From Boswellia sacra (Eukaryota > Streptophyta > Magnoliopsida > Sapindales > Burseraceae): a stretch of 64,000 nt of DNA. Position 1 is the first letter of the stretch. Every line of letters starts with the position of its first letter. Positions 31,731 through 44,105 of the stretch are shown in pieces. Both the position numbers and the translations under genes were made by a program. The DNA is taken from the NCBI GenBank assembly GCA_013180625.2, contig SNVD02013099.1, forward strand, positions 1 through 64,000, given 5' to 3'. Under the pieces are notes generated by a model. That model saw only the letters and a program-made list of their open reading frames with translations, was not told the DNA's origin and made no database searches.

Positions 31731-32560
31731 TGCTAGGGTTTGAGAGCTGCAAGATTTTGCTAGAACAGAGAGAAGTGACGAGAGAGAGAATGGATGCAAA
31801 GTTAATCGATTATAATATGAATAAAGAGAGCCCTAACTATGTTTGTGATATACTTGGGGAGAAACTGGATTTTAATACAATTTCGTTTCCCATAAATTTT
31901 AAATTTAAATCCCTTTCCAAAACCACTTAATAAATATCATTAATGAACAAAAATCTAAAATTTGATTTCCATTAAAATAAGGAATTCTAATAGAGTTAGG
32001 ATTCCCACCACTGAAGTTTCTCCCCCTCAATTCAATAAAGCTAACATGGGATTTTGACACATAGACACACAAGAAAAGTCAAATTTCAGATAGGCACAAA
32101 AGGCATCGTATGATATGAAAAACATAATAGAAAATAATTACATGTACCGTAACAACAAAATATGGACATCATATGAATCATTCTAAAGAAGCATAATTCA
32201 AAGCTGTTTATTATCTTCATATGAAAGCTGTTTACATTTATTTTTCAATCAATTGAGATATTAAAAATATTATTTTGACATATCAAGAATTAATCACATT
32301 GGATTATAAATACAGTAGCTTTCACACAATATAAAGGTAGCCCTTTTCATTTTAGTGAGTGAGCTCAACATATTTTTAGCTACTTTGAGGTTACTCTCAA
32401 TGATGGCTTTTACACATCATATATTGGTAGCCCTCTCTGTATTTTTCATTTTAAACCAGTATCTTAATATTCACACAATTTTATATTATAGCTCACACAT
32501 GCTTAATTAGAAGAAAACATATGATATTGCAAATATAATTAACATAACAACAAGCAATGC
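31731..32560 (-). other. Copia-3 spacer between pol and the accessory ORF
   Basis: AT-rich with no open frame of note. Its length and position fit a leader for a separately expressed downstream ORF, but I see no clear splice or promoter signal. Confidence 0.5.
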
Positions 32561-34313
32561 TTATTCAGAAAACTGACAGATGCCTAAGGCCTTTCTTAGA
32601 TTCTCAAATCTTTTTGTATCCAATGCCTTAGTGAACAAGTTAGCTAATTGTTTATTAGTGGAGATGTGTTCAATGTGTATCACCTTAGACTCTATAAGTT
32701 CTCTTATAAAATGGTATCTTATGTCAATGTGTTTTATTCTAGAATGTTGAACAAGATTTTTGGAAATGTTTACAGCACTAGTATTATCACAAAACACAGT
32801 TATAGGTTTTTGTTCAATACCATAATCACTCAGCAGTTGCTTCATCTAAAGTAGTTGAGTGTAAAAACTTCCTGCTGCTATGTATTTAGCTTCAGTAATA
32901 GACAAAGAAATAGAATTCTGCTCTTTGTTGTGCCAAGAAACTAAGTTAGTACCAAGAAAAACATCCTCCTTATGTGCTCTTTCTATCATCTGCATTTCCT
33001 GCCCAGTCAGCATCACTAAATCCTGCAAGATAATCATTTGTATAGTTAGAAAACCATATCCTATAATCATGGGTTCCGTGTACATACCTGATGATTCTTT
33101 TAGCTGCTGCCAAATGTGATTCTATGGGATTTGCTTGAAATCTTGCACAAAGTCCTACACTAAAACACAAGTCTGGTCTACTTGCTGTGAGATATAACAA
33201 ACTGCCAATGATGCTTCTATATAAACTTGGACCAACCTCTTTTCCTGCATTTTCTTTTGAAAGTTTTAGGTTAGTAGTAATAGGAGTTTTCATTGGTTTT
33301 GCATTCTCAAGTCCAAATTTCTTTTCAATGTTTTTAGCATATTTTGATTGAAATATGAATATCTCATCATTCATTTGTTTAACCTGCAATCCAATAAAGA
33401 AATTTAATTCTCCTACCATGCTCATCTCAAACTCTTCATGCATCAACTTAACAAACTTATTAGTTTTTCTTTTGTTAGTTGATCCAAACACAATATCATC
33501 TACATATATTTGAGCAACAATAAAATAGGTAGATGCATGTTTGATAAATAAAGTTTTATCATTGCTGCCTCTACTATATCATTTGTTGATCAAAATGTTT
33601 GTCAATCTTTCATACCAAGCTCTAGGAGCTTGTTTCAACCCATACAAAGCTTTAAGCAATTTGTACACAAAATCAGGATGTCTAGGATCTTCAAATCCCT
33701 TAGGCTGTTCAACAAAAACTTCTTCATTGAGATAGCCATTCAAAAAGGCTGTTTTAATATCCATTTGGTACAATTTAAAATTAAGCAAATAAGCAATTAC
33801 AAGTAGTAATATGATTGACTCAAGTCTAGCTACTGGTGCAAAGGTTTCATCAAAGTCTAAGCCTTCTACTTGTGTGTAACCTTGTGCTACTAGCCTAGCC
33901 TTATTTCTTATTACTTGACCACTTTCATCAGTTTTATTTTCGAATATCTATTTAGTTCCAATGACATTTGCATTTTCTGGCATAAGAACTAATTCTCATA
34001 CTTCATTCCTTTTAAATTGATTAAGTTCATCTTGCACTGCCTGAATCCAAACATCTTCTTTTAAAGCTTCTTTCACATTTTTTGGTTCAACTAATGAAAT
34101 ATAACATGCAAATCTTACTTGATTTCTTACCTTGCTCCTAGTTTTCATCATACCATCTACTCTTCCAATGATAAAGATGGTTGGATGTGCCTTCTGTATC
34201 CAAGTGGGTGGATCTTTTCTTTCATCTTCATTTCTGATTGAGTTTCTATCCAAATCTGTGTTGCCAGTTGTCATTGTTGTGCCTGGTGTAGCAGCAGTTG
34301 TTTCCTCTTCCAT
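32561..34313 (-). pseudogene. pol: Copia-3 reverse transcriptase and RNase H
   Basis: RT signatures in order: [61 protein letters not shown] and the catalytic YVDDIVFGS near 33490-33515. After these come LKLSKENAG, SLYRSIIGSLLYLTASRPDL and SDADWAGNADDRKST. RNase H reads VFCDNTSAVNISKNLVQHS and RIKHIDIRYHFIREL, and ends LANLFTKALD and LGICQFSE. Frame changes at about 33500, 33580 and 32850-32970 split it. Confidence 0.9.
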
Positions 34314-34474
34314 AACTGAATCGTTTTTATTGTTATTGCTGTCTGATCCTGATTTTTGTACATTCTTTATAAAGCTGGTATGCTTTCCTCGTGTAAGTAC
34401 TTTGCATAATCATCCAGATCATCAAATACTACGTTTGCAGATTCCATGACTGACTCAGTTCAAAGATTATAGAC

Positions 34475-35652
34475 TCAAAAAGCTTTGCTGTTTTGTGCAT
34501 ATCCCACAAAAACTCCTTCATCACTTCTTGGATCTAATTTGCCTAATTGCTCTTTGTCATTTAAGATGTAGTACCTGCATCCAAAAACATGAAAATATTT
34601 CAAATTTGGTTTTCTTCCTTTCAAAATTTCATAAGGTGTCTGGTTAATGCCAGGTCCTAGAAAAACTCTATTTGAAATATAACAAGTAGTGCTTATTGTT
34701 TCAACCCATAGCCTTTTAGTCAACTTCTTACTATTGAGCATCACTCTAGATATCTCTTGAAGAGTTTTGTTTTTTCTTTCCATAATGCCATTTTGTTCAG
34801 GAGTTTGGGGAGCTGAAAATTCATGTTCAATTCCATGATATTTGCAAAAGTTAGCATAGCTAACATTTTCAAACTCCTTGCCATGATCACTCCTTATTCT
34901 CACTATCCTGCCAATGTTCCTGTTTTGCTCATTTTCAAGCATAACACAAAGATTCCTAAAAGCTTCAAAAGTGTTAGATTTTTCTTTAATAAAATCAACC
35001 CAAGTATATCTAAAGAAGTCATCCACACAAACAATATGTATCTCTTACCAGTAATGCTTTCAATTTGTATAGGACCTATAAGATCCATGTGAAGCAAATC
35101 AAATATTTTGGATGTGCTAAGATGTGGAATGGATTTGTGTGCACTTCTAATTTGTTTTCCCATTTGACATGGTCCACAAATTTCATTAACTTTGTCATCA
35201 AGTTTAGGAACTCCTTTTACAGCACCTAACTTAGTTAATTTAACCAATTCTTTGTAATTTAAATGTCCTAATTTTTGATGCCACAATTCTAAATCTGAGA
35301 TCCTAGCATGAAATGCAATTTTTACCAAATAAAAATTATCCAGAGATTTATTTCCTTCTAAAATGCATTTACCAAAATTGTCTAAAACCATGCATTTGTT
35401 TTGTGTGAAATTAACAATATAGTTGTCATCACATATCTGACTAATACTAATTAGATTAGCTTTCAAACCTTCAACCAGCAAGACATTTTGGAAGTTAGGT
35501 AGGTCTTTGACATTCAAAGTGCCTTTGCCAATGATCTTACTCTTTGCTCCATCTCCATAAGTGATATTTCCTTCCCTGCATGTTTCAAAATCTTTCAAAA
35601 ACTGTTTATTTTTAGTCATGTGCCTGGAACAACCACTATCAAAATACCACAA
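34475..35652 (-). pseudogene. pol: Copia-3 protease end and integrase
   Basis: The protease active site reads WYFDSGCSRHMTKNKQFL, followed by the GAG-pre-integrase HxxxH region (ELWHQKLGHLNYKELVKL) and CxxC (CGPCQMGKQ). The integrase core has DLIGPIQIES, RSDHGKEFENVSYANFC and PQTPEQNGIMERKNKTLQE, so the D-D-E triad is conserved. One frameshift near 35030 separates 35652-34903 from 35026-34475. Confidence 0.9.
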
Positions 35653-35718
35653 ATTGTTAAAAGAATGCTTAAGTGTAGTAAAAGCAACTTTGCAGACTGT
35701 CTTCTCTTTCTTAACCTA

Positions 35719-37373
35719 CTACAGTTGTGTCTTTGGTAATAGTTTGAACTGTTTTGATCTTTTATGCAAAAGATTCAACAATTTAAAGTACCTAGGTCTA
35801 ATATGTCCTTTGGTACCACAAAAATAACAAGTTGGAAGGAATTTTCTTACCTTTTCAGGATTGGATTTGAAAGAGCTTACAGGGAAAACAAATGCTTCAT
35901 TGCTTTTTGAACTAGGACTTGACCTTTTTGAGTTAGGTTCAGAATTTTTACTTGATGTTGAAGCTTTGACAAACACTGTTCTTGATGAGGATGCAACATT
36001 ACCTTCTGTATACCCCAATCCATGTTTGTTGGAATTGTCTCTTTCAAGACTTAAGACCTGATCAAGTTTAGCTTACCCAATTCTGAGTTGATCAACACAT
36101 CTTTTGCTCTCAATCGATTCTGTTGTAATTTTCTCCATAAGTGATGTTTTGCTATCAAAGCAAGCTCCAGTTCTGTGATATAGTTTTTAGCATAAGATTT
36201 TTCACATTTCAGCACTTCAATCTCCTTCTTCAAAGTTTGGATTTCTTCTTTCTGACTCAGTCATTCACTATAGAGTGCATTGTACATTTCTTGCAACTCT
36301 TTATAGTATTCTGGATCATCTTCTATATTTGAATGATCAACATTGGTTCTGCAGTGTTCTGCTATGTTAGTCATAACAGATTTCCCTTTATCAGCTACAG
36401 ATGTTGTGAATGCAACAAAATTACTCATGCATTCTTGATCTTCCGAATCAGATTTTGATTCATCACTCTAGGTAGCAATCAAGCCTTTGTTCTTCTTTTT
36501 GAGATTAGCACATTCAGATTGAATATGTCCATAACCAGAACATTCATAACACTGAATCTGTCCTTTCCTATCAGGCTGCTTCGATTTCTTCTTGTCATTC
36601 TCCTTGTTGAATTTCCTAAAGTTGTCTTCATTTGAAATTGATGGCTTTCCTTGATTCTTTTTCCTGAAATTCTTTTTTATGAACTTGACATAATTTTTTG
36701 TTAGAAAAGCAATATGTTTGGAATCAATTTCATCAAGCTCATCATTACTTTCATTATCAGATTTTTTAGTTTTAACATTGAATACAATGCTTTTCCCTTT
36801 TTGCTTCCTAGTACTATGATTAATCTCAAAATTTTGGAGAATTCCAATCAGTTCGTCAACTCTCATCTTATCGGTGTTTTTAACTTCCTTAATGGCTAAA
36901 ATTTTAGGTTGAAATTTATCTGGAGCAGATCTAATTATTTTGCTAACAATTTCTACATCAGTAAAAGTCTTGCCAAGCATGTATGCAGAATTGGTAATGT
37001 GACATAACTTCGAATAAAACTCAGAAATTGACTCACCCTCATGCATCATCAAGTTTTCAAGTTGTGAATTCAATCTCATCAATTTAGATCTTTTAACAGA
37101 TGCAATACCTTCATGCTTTATCTCAAGAATGTCCCAAGCCTCTTTAGCCACTTTGCACCTTAAAATCTGTCCAAAGTTATTTAAGTCTATAGTAGCAAAA
37201 ATTGCATTAAGAGCCTTTGAGTTCCAGCTTGAATGTCGGCATTCTTCATCAGTCCATTCCTCCTTAGGTTTGGATTCAGAATCACCAAAAGCATTCAATC
37301 TTGTTACTGGTGTCCATCCTTTTAGCACACTAGTCCATGCCTTGTCATCAAGAGATTTGATATACATCATCAT
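35719..37373 (-). pseudogene. gag: Copia-3 gag with zinc knuckle
   Basis: Main ORF 37373-36468 is a UBN2-type copia gag: KEAWDILEIKHEGIASVKRS, LMMHEGESISEFYSKL and IIRSAPDKFQPKILAIKE, with the knuckle CYECSGYGHIQSEC near its end. A linker, broken by stops, continues through 36233-35719 with a coiled-coil-like EIEVLKCEKSYAKNYITELE and a second degraded knuckle CYFCGTKGHIRPRY just upstream of the protease. Two knuckle motifs around a long linker is a Sirevirus-like layout. Confidence 0.85.
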
Positions 37374-37502
37374 TCTTACTTTTCAATATGAATAATTACT
37401 ATCATCAAGAATAGGTGATTGAGTTCCGGATCCTCCATTACGAATAAACCTCATTCCTCCAAATCAACGTGATATTTTCTTCACTTGTATATTAGTAAAC
37501 CT

Positions 37503-37514
37503 GCTCTGATACCA
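37503..37514 (-). other. Copia-3 primer-binding site (initiator tRNA-Met)
   Basis: Plus strand GCTCTGATACCA, i.e. TGGTATCAGAGC in element sense, two bases inside the 5' LTR. Confidence 0.9.
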
Positions 37515-37516
37515 AT

Positions 37517-38089
37517 TGTTAGATCTAGAAGTATGAAGTTATGAGTAATATAACAGTAATCTATCAAGTAAAATGGCACAGGAGGGTTTTACGTGGTTCG
37601 ATTACAAAACCTACACCCACAGACAGCTTTAAAGCTGCAATTCACTAAGTTCTTGTTTGTACAATCTTTATGATCATTTACAGTGCTGACTCACTCTCAC
37701 ACACTGACCTAATCTTTGTAAAACAAAATCTCACGAAGATCTTAAACTCTAGTGACACTGCCCACTCTCTATTGCTGATAACTTAACAACACACTATTAA
37801 GTAAAATATAATCATGATGTCTGACACTGAATTACATAAACACTTAACTAGCAAGTTCTCTCAAGTGTATACTAACTCAAACAGACCTAATTCAAATTCA
37901 TGCACGATTACAACCTCTCATACATAAATAAGACACTCATAAAATAAAATCAAAGAAGCATTCCAATTTGCGTTGGAGCTCTCCTCTTAATTTTTGGAAT
38001 ATCGTGACATCCACTCTATCAACATATAAGTTATGTAAACATAACATTATATATTGGGATGTCCGATTGTAATCCCTTTAAAATCCTAG
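37517..38089 (-). repeat. Copia-3 5' LTR, U3 end missing
   Basis: Matches 28401-28975 closely, then the two sequences diverge at the word CTTTAAAATCCT. The remaining part of U3 is not found beyond it. 66 bp of unassigned sequence separate it from the CACTA end at 38156. Confidence 0.82.
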
Positions 38090-38763
38090 GGATTTTATAG
38101 TTCATATGGTGTATAAAAACCCTAGAAATTTGAGATACCAAAGTCTTTAATCCCACACTACTAGAAACGGGACCTTACACGAACTTCTTTTACAGCGGCT
38201 TTAAAAAATAGTCATATTAATCCACTTCATATACGGCAAACGTTATAACTGCCGTAGAAGTCCTTAGAGAATATAAAAGTAATCTCTTCCCAAATCACTG
38301 CATGCGCTCTTGCCCTAAATCTCTGAAGCAATTTCCCTTTTGTTTTGAAACCTCTGCATTCGATTATGGTCACTATGGCCTCATCATCTTCTCCCTAGCC
38401 CTTGTTTGGATCACCACCAACAATACCCTCAGATTTCTCTACCGATTCGGGGAATTTTCAGTTTCTTCTACCTCAATGCAATCCGAAGGTGATTGTTCTC
38501 TCTCTAACTTAATTTACTTGTATACCTAATTTTTATTACTTTTAATTGATTTTAGGCTGCTTCATCTCCATCTTTAATTTCTAAACTGTATTAGTGCTAA
38601 TAATCCCTTTTTTCGTTTATTTTATACATCTGATTTTGTTGGTACATTAATATTGCTCTTGTTGTGCTCTCTATAGAATAAAAAAGATGAGACTGTACCT
38701 ATATCGATTATTTTAATGGTAAGTGCTTCATTCTAGATCTTGCTTGAATAAAGTTAGGGTTAT

Positions 38764-38884
38764 GGACCTGCTGCAAGATCTTCACCGCCTCTTTCTTCTG
38801 CAGTAATGTGCAATACATGCATGGTGGAGGTTTCTGGTGATAGGGTTACCAAAATGGACTGCGGCCATTCCATTTGCAATGACG
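38764..38884 (+). pseudogene. Captured exon resembling ARIADNE-type RBR E3 ligase RING1
   Basis: Reads GPAARSSPPLSS, then CNTCMVEVSGDRVTKMDCGH and SICND, ending exactly at a GTAACT donor. The CxxC...CGHxxCxx spacing and the words VTKMDCGH fit the first RING of plant ARIADNE (ARI) ubiquitin ligases, where the family has CNxCW after the splice. No later RING, IBR or Ariadne domain is present. A possible 5' exon or leader lies at 38302-38490, but I could not link it. A truncated capture, not a working gene. Confidence 0.6.
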
Positions 38885-39419
38885 GTAACTAACTCCCTTT
38901 TTTCTATAATACCATTGTGCATTATTATACCAAAATGAAGGTTTGTTCAGTAATTATTTTTTGTAAAGATGTTGTCTTAAATGCAGTTTTTGCATACCAT
39001 TTTTCTTTTAAGATTATAGTATTGATTTTAGAGTATTAACATTCGTAGCATGATAGTTTGTGTGATAGGCTGGCTGTTTATGTTTCTCAAGATTTAAAGC
39101 CTTGAAATAAAATATTGTTTGAACTTGGCCTACAATTCATTTTAGTCATGGGTCTCATCTCTTGTTAAGAATCTCTTGCTTGACCTGACATAAATTAGCA
39201 TCCATAATGCATCCAGACTGTTTCCCTCAAATTTTCTATTTCTATTATCGATACTTTTAATTATTATACATATCTTTCAAATTTATAGCGTGTTCAAGAA
39301 CAAATCATGATTATAATGTGTCAGGGATCCAAACTAAAGTCTTTCTATTTTTTTAGGGATTTATACGTATATATAAAAAAATTAAAAAAATTGAAACAAC
39401 CCCCCAAAAAGAACAAGAA
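38885..39419. other. No gene; captured intron or filler
   Basis: AT-rich sequence following the ARI-like exon's donor site, probably the captured intron. Ends near a short C-run at 39390. Confidence 0.4.
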
Positions 39420-39600
39420 CTAGCCCTCGCAAAAAACCTTTTACGATGGGCTTACGGTGGGTCTTAGGCCGACACAAATAAAACGAGCCGTAAACGATGG
39501 TCCATTAGATTATTTGCAACAAGGACAAAGTCTTTTACTGCAACCCCCTCCCCGCCTCAAAAGATCATTTACTACACCTCTTTTGCAGTGGCCAATAATT
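39420..39600. repeat. CACTA-type subterminal repeat block
   Basis: Contains CCTTTTACGATGGGCTTACGG, TCTTTTACTGC and CTCTTTTGCAGTGG. These resemble the repeats near the right CACTA end at 61235-61590 and are of the transposase-binding subterminal type. Confidence 0.5.
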
Positions 39601-40130
39601 TACATTAAATTACAATTTTATTCCCAATTTATATTTGCTCTAAATTTACCATTTTACCCTAACTTAAATTTACTAAGAAGTAAAAAATTTCACCTTTGAT
39701 TATTCATTTATTTTACCCCTATTTTAAATTTTATATAATCACCATTTCAAAATTACTCTTTTGCCACAATTCCAATTTACTTAAAATTACTATTTTATCC
39801 TTATTCATAGATTTGCAATGTGATTTACATGATATATTATAAAAAAATAATTTTAATTTATTATTTTTATATTAAATCTCTTAAATATCATTCCACTTAA
39901 TATTAACTAATAATAAATTAATAATAAATTTGAATGACAATTTTTGAGACATTTATGAAAATTAAAATTAAATTAATTAATATAAAATATACAACATATT
40001 CTAATAAAAAAATGTACAAATATACAAATCAGAAAAAATAATAATTCTACAAGATCAATTTTTGCTAAAATTAAGAAAAAAATCTCCATTAATTTGTTAA
40101 GATCTTCAATCCAATTAAGATTGGATATAT

Positions 40131-40485
40131 TATTCTCCATTGTTCTTAAAAATCTAAGACCAACGGCAATAGCAAGTACTCCGAATCCATTGTCTGCAGC
40201 AGTCACAGCTAGCAAATTTCCTTCCTTGCTGAACGTCAATTGTGGAAGGCTTTGACAAAATTAATATGAGAACATAAGTGCCTAATGAAGAAAAATTCAG
40301 TCTCGCACCTCCCAAATTAGTAAAATTGAACTTTTCAATTTTTAAGTCTAACATACTTCCATCATCACTATAAAGCTTCGTAGTACACAGTGGCCAAGAA
40401 CATCAAAATCTAACTCTAGAACCCGTATTGTTAAACAGCCCAGCCTTTATTTTCCCATCAATTGCAGTTGAAAGTATGAACTGGA
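40131..40485 (-). pseudogene. Captured TOPLESS/TPR co-repressor WD40 fragment
   Basis: Two exon pieces on the minus strand. Piece 1 (about 40485-40351) reads LQFILSTAIDGKIKAGLF, NNTGSRV, a stop, then CTTKLYSDDGSML. Piece 2 (40249 to about 40131) follows an AG acceptor and reads LPQLTFSKEGNLLAVTAADN and VGLRFLRTMEN. In TOPLESS these are the C-terminal WD40 segments IFSTAxDGKIKAWLYDN...GSRV and RxRFNKEGNLLAVTTADNG...LRxLRxxE, in the same order. The exon that should lie between them is missing, and a stop breaks piece 1. TOPLESS proteins are nuclear transcriptional co-repressors; this copy is a fragment without its N-terminal repressor domain. Confidence 0.72.
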
Positions 40486-40639
40486 GATTCACAATCGAAT
40501 TATTAAAGCCAATGAACCTAAACAAACAACAACCTATCAACTCACCTATAAACGCTGGCGTAGTTCATTCGATCCAGCACAGCTATACAACTGAGTCAAC
40601 TGTTTGTAAATGCAGCCCCTACAGACTTTTCTTCTGTCA

Positions 40640-40790
40640 TGGTTTGAGCTAGAACTAGATCATTTAATCTTCTTTGCATATCAAGTATCAAATTTGTTAG
40701 CATAGAAGTAACTTGATTTAAAGCGATGTGATCATCTGGGCTCAATGAACTCAAACTGCATATACAAACTTACTGCCAGAAAAGCATTCA
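40640..40790 (-). pseudogene. Unidentified captured exon-like segment
   Basis: Minus strand has an open stretch reading LSSLSPDDHIALNQVTSML, then ILDMQRRLNDLVLAQTMTEE, preceded by a CAG-like acceptor. The composition is protein-like (heptad-like leucines), but I do not recognise the family. Neighbouring fragments suggest it was captured in the same way. Confidence 0.35.
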
Positions 40791-41434
40791 AAGTAGGTTG
40801 GCGATGTCTTGAAAAGCATCATACCCGCAAAAGGGATGTGTAAGCAAGATCTGCATAGGTGCTCAAGCTTTGATTTGATGACAGGAAATTGCCTCATGAT
40901 ACATCCTCAAACAGATATTATTATTGAATTTTTAGTGCAACAACATCCTTAGTCCCTTGAATAAAATCCACATATCAAGATATATGCGATATTTTATTTA
41001 AAAATGAAATATTATAGTTAAAATAAAAAATTAGAGAACATAATTATTTGATAAGAAAAGTAGGTAAAAGATAAGAAATAGGATGAGTAAATGAACAATG
41101 TGTAAAATAACAGTTTCAAATAACTTAACATTGGTTATTCCTAGACCTAGATAACGTGGCAAGTGATTAATGAAACAAAAGGAAATTTGAGAAGCATGAA
41201 ATGAAAGCTAATTGATTAACCAAAGGAAAAGGAGTTCTTATCAAATTTATTCTCTTTATGTTGTTTTTATAGATTTAGATTTAAATAAGCAAACAAAGAA
41301 GACCACGCTAATACTGCCTATTACTTCTGGTGTGTTTATCTTGTGCTTGGCTATCTTATGTTTTGTGGAAGAGACTAAAGAAAAGAGGTAATAATAATCA
41401 TCCAGTCCTTGTCTTAGAGTAGTCAAAGTGCTAT

Positions 41435-42087
41435 AAATTGACATGCAGATCCCAGCTCCTCTTCAATCCTAAGGAGCTGCAATTTAAAGAATAAAACTAG
41501 TTGAACTGAATGAAATCTAAGTTCACAATGGAAGACCAAACTACAATATTTAGAGAGCACAAATATAAGTTGAGGGAAAGAGACTTATAGATATCTTCTT
41601 GACCAAAGAGAAGGAAGACACTACTCCATACCTGATTATACTTAGCAAGGTATTCTGATCTGCAGAGAGCTCCAGTCTTAATCTGACCCTGTTTTACAAA
41701 AGCACATAATTAGGAGAAAATTCACCCAAGCTGCTTAAAATTGCATTGATGTCACTTGATTTGAGAATCATAGTCCTGGTGACTTTTCAACCATAATGAT
41801 GTAGGAATTAAGGCTTCTAAGCACATATATGTAGTACACATGCTTTAGGCCCTAATAATCAAGGTCCAAGTCATGAAATATTTGGATAAGATATATTTCA
41901 CGGTAATATAACTTTGAGAAACATGATTTCATTCAGTTAATATCATACAAACTCAACATATCTCCATCCAAAACAAACAGATCCCAAGATAAAATAAAGA
42001 AGCCGCAGATTTGATTTGGAAAGAATACTTACCGTTGCCAACCCGACTGAGGTCTGCTATAATGGTATCTTCTATTTCACCACTACA
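41435..42087 (-). pseudogene. Captured enolase fragment (three exons with introns)
   Basis: Minus strand. 42087-42033 reads CSGEIEDTIIADLSRVGN, ending at a GTAAGT donor. 41688-41632 reads GQIKTGA then, with a frame slip, CRSE-LAKYNQ, ending at a GTATGG donor. 41476-41435 follows a TTGCAG acceptor and reads LLRIEEELG. These are the consecutive enolase C-terminal motifs SGETEDTFIADLS, GQIKTGAPCRSERLAKYNQ and LLRIEEELG. Introns are retained, so the capture was at DNA level. A deletion and missing upstream exons make it non-functional. Enolase converts 2-phosphoglycerate to phosphoenolpyruvate in the cytosol. Confidence 0.8.
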
Positions 42088-42739
42088 CTGAACAAAGTAA
42101 AACAGATCAAAAATGTTACTAGAGACAATAAAATATTAGTGTAAATCTAGATTAAAGAACATGTCATACCTCCTGCATTTTAAAACTATTTTGTTAACTT
42201 TGTGGCCAAACTTTATTCATTTCATAACAAAAGAAAGATACCTCCAACATCTAAATTAAGTAGATTAATTTAGCTTCTCCATAAACGTCTGTCTTCAAAA
42301 AACAAGTTCAACTAGCTATTGTATTTTGAATGGGAACTTGAGGATAAAAATTTAGATTAGGTATCTTCATATTCTGTTTTGAAGTTCGTTTATGCATTTA
42401 ATCAAACACTTGGTTTAACTATTTAACTGAACACATTCAAGCACTATCCAAAATCTCCTTTCTTAAATAAATGAGTAACAAGTAAGCAATATTATGCTAA
42501 ATAAACATGACAAGGCAATAACCAAGCACAAAACAACAAATTTTAACTGATCGTGATGACCATGTGATCACAATCACAGTGATGCCTCACACCGATTCGG
42601 TGGCTCTTATGGGGACGTCGTCTGAGATAACACCTCTTCATATTTTGCTTCTCCAAACAGCTTATTCCTTTCCAATTTTTCTTTAAAAAAAATGTAAAAA
42701 AAATCATTAAAAAAGGGAAAACAAAAATGAAATCCCGAC

Positions 42740-42930
42740 CTATTTCAATGTGATCGTTTAACTGATCCTCTTGTTCATGTTTGTCATGGTTTTTGTTTTG
42801 GTTAGCACTTTCGTTTTCATTATCGCTGAAGTCGCGTTCGCTGGCAGTTTCGAATCCGTCGGAGGTGTTGCCGTTGTTGTTGGCAGTTGAATCAGATGAT
42901 GTCTTTGGAGGTTTGACACCACTTGAAAAT
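42740..42930 (-). pseudogene. Captured exon, possibly from a TTC1-like TPR protein
   Basis: One minus frame reads PPKTSSDSTANNNGNTSDGF, then ETASERDFSDNENESANQN and DHIEIG before a GT. An acidic N-terminal region with SDGFETASERD resembles plant tetratricopeptide TTC1-like proteins as I remember them, but low complexity makes this uncertain. The family identity is a guess. Confidence 0.3.
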
Positions 42931-43323
42931 GAGAATCGAAAATTTCAATCATCATAGAAAATTTTCACAATTAAGCCATGAAGCCACCTGAAAATGAGCT
43001 GGTTTGACATTGGCGATGGCAACATAAAGTTTAATGGACGAATCTATGAATCCAAAAATAAGATCAAGAAACCCTAACTCTGAGAATCAAAAATTGGAAG
43101 ATAATGATCCGGCTAGGAATTGAATTGATTAGAAGATTGAATGTAATTGAATCGATTACAGCTAGGGTTGCTGAGTTACTTGATGGTGAGCCTTAGATGT
43201 TTAAGATAGTAGCTTAAACATCGGTTGTTGCTGCTACCGTATTCAAAGGGGTTTAACCAATTCGCGTCAGCAACCTAATACCGCCACAGATGAGATGACG
43301 TAATACACTTTTTTTTGGTAGTG

Positions 43324-44020
43324 AAAATGGGTTTTTAGATAATACTTGTTAAATCAAATGTGTGCTAACAAAAATTTGTGTACTTATATAAACATTAGAA
43401 GATGCATAAAATCAACTAATTGGTAAAACGACAATATTAAGCGGAAGCAGCCCGGGTTTGTGGCTTGAATAATTATGGATATTAATAAACAAACATTAAA
43501 AAAATCGTTAAATACTAAAATCTTCAATAATGTACTATACAACAAGGCAGACAAGTGGACACATAAACCCAAAAAAAAAAACAACAATGTTAGATTGCTG
43601 CTCTAACACTGATGACACATCATCCCCTTTTATTATTATTTTCCTAAACATTATAAATCGCGCGTAAAATTTCCCCCCACTTTACAATGAAGAAGCTTCA
43701 TGGGAGCTAATATTTTTATTTCGATGATATTTTAAGTAAAAAGCTATTAAAAAAATTAAAAATTTAGATATAATGATGCTTGTCTAATAACACTAGTATT
43801 AAATTCTCTACCAATCCAATTCTTTTTAAAAATTGATAAATCACACAAACTATACCTAATTTTAAACTTAATTATACGGGTACTTACTGTTTATTATTTT
43901 TAATTATCGGATATCCTCAACTTTTAAAAAATATATTATGAACCATCTTTGCATGAAATTTTTCGTTAAATTTGTATAATTACGATGTAACGGTCATTTA
44001 ACATATTTGATAATAAAATA
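43324..44020. other. No recognisable gene
   Basis: AT-rich sequence between the GGTAGTG at 43323 and the Mutator-like element. Contains A-runs and no open frame of interest. Confidence 0.45.
44012..44020. repeat. 9-bp target duplication, left copy (AATAAAATA)
   Basis: Identical to 57330-57338 on the other side of the element. Nine bases is the Mutator-superfamily size. The word is AT-rich, so taken alone it is weak evidence; with the long inverted repeats it is convincing. Confidence 0.8.
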
Positions 44021-44105
44021 ATGGATTAACTACAATACATGTCATGTATTGATACATCCCAATTTTTAGAAGAAAAATAAATATATATATTAATTGAAGG
44101 GCTAT
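44021..44105 (+). repeat. Left terminal inverted repeat of the 13.3 kb Mutator-like element
   Basis: Pairs with 57239-57329. The pairing runs from the terminal ATGG through TAATTGAAGG-CTAT with a few substitutions and a small indel. Confidence 0.87.

Larger units (their letters stand above)
28401..38089 (-). mobile_element. Copia-3: near full-length Sirevirus-like Ty1/copia element
   Basis: A minus-strand element of about 9.7 kb. 3' LTR 28401-29237, accessory ORF 29885-31730, RNase H/RT/integrase/protease 32561-35652, gag 35719-37373, initiator-tRNA-Met primer-binding site 37503-37514, 5' LTR from 37517. The 5' LTR loses similarity to the 3' LTR at about 38089, so its first ~250 bp (U3) are missing. 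Several stops and frameshifts interrupt the genes. Confidence 0.85.
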
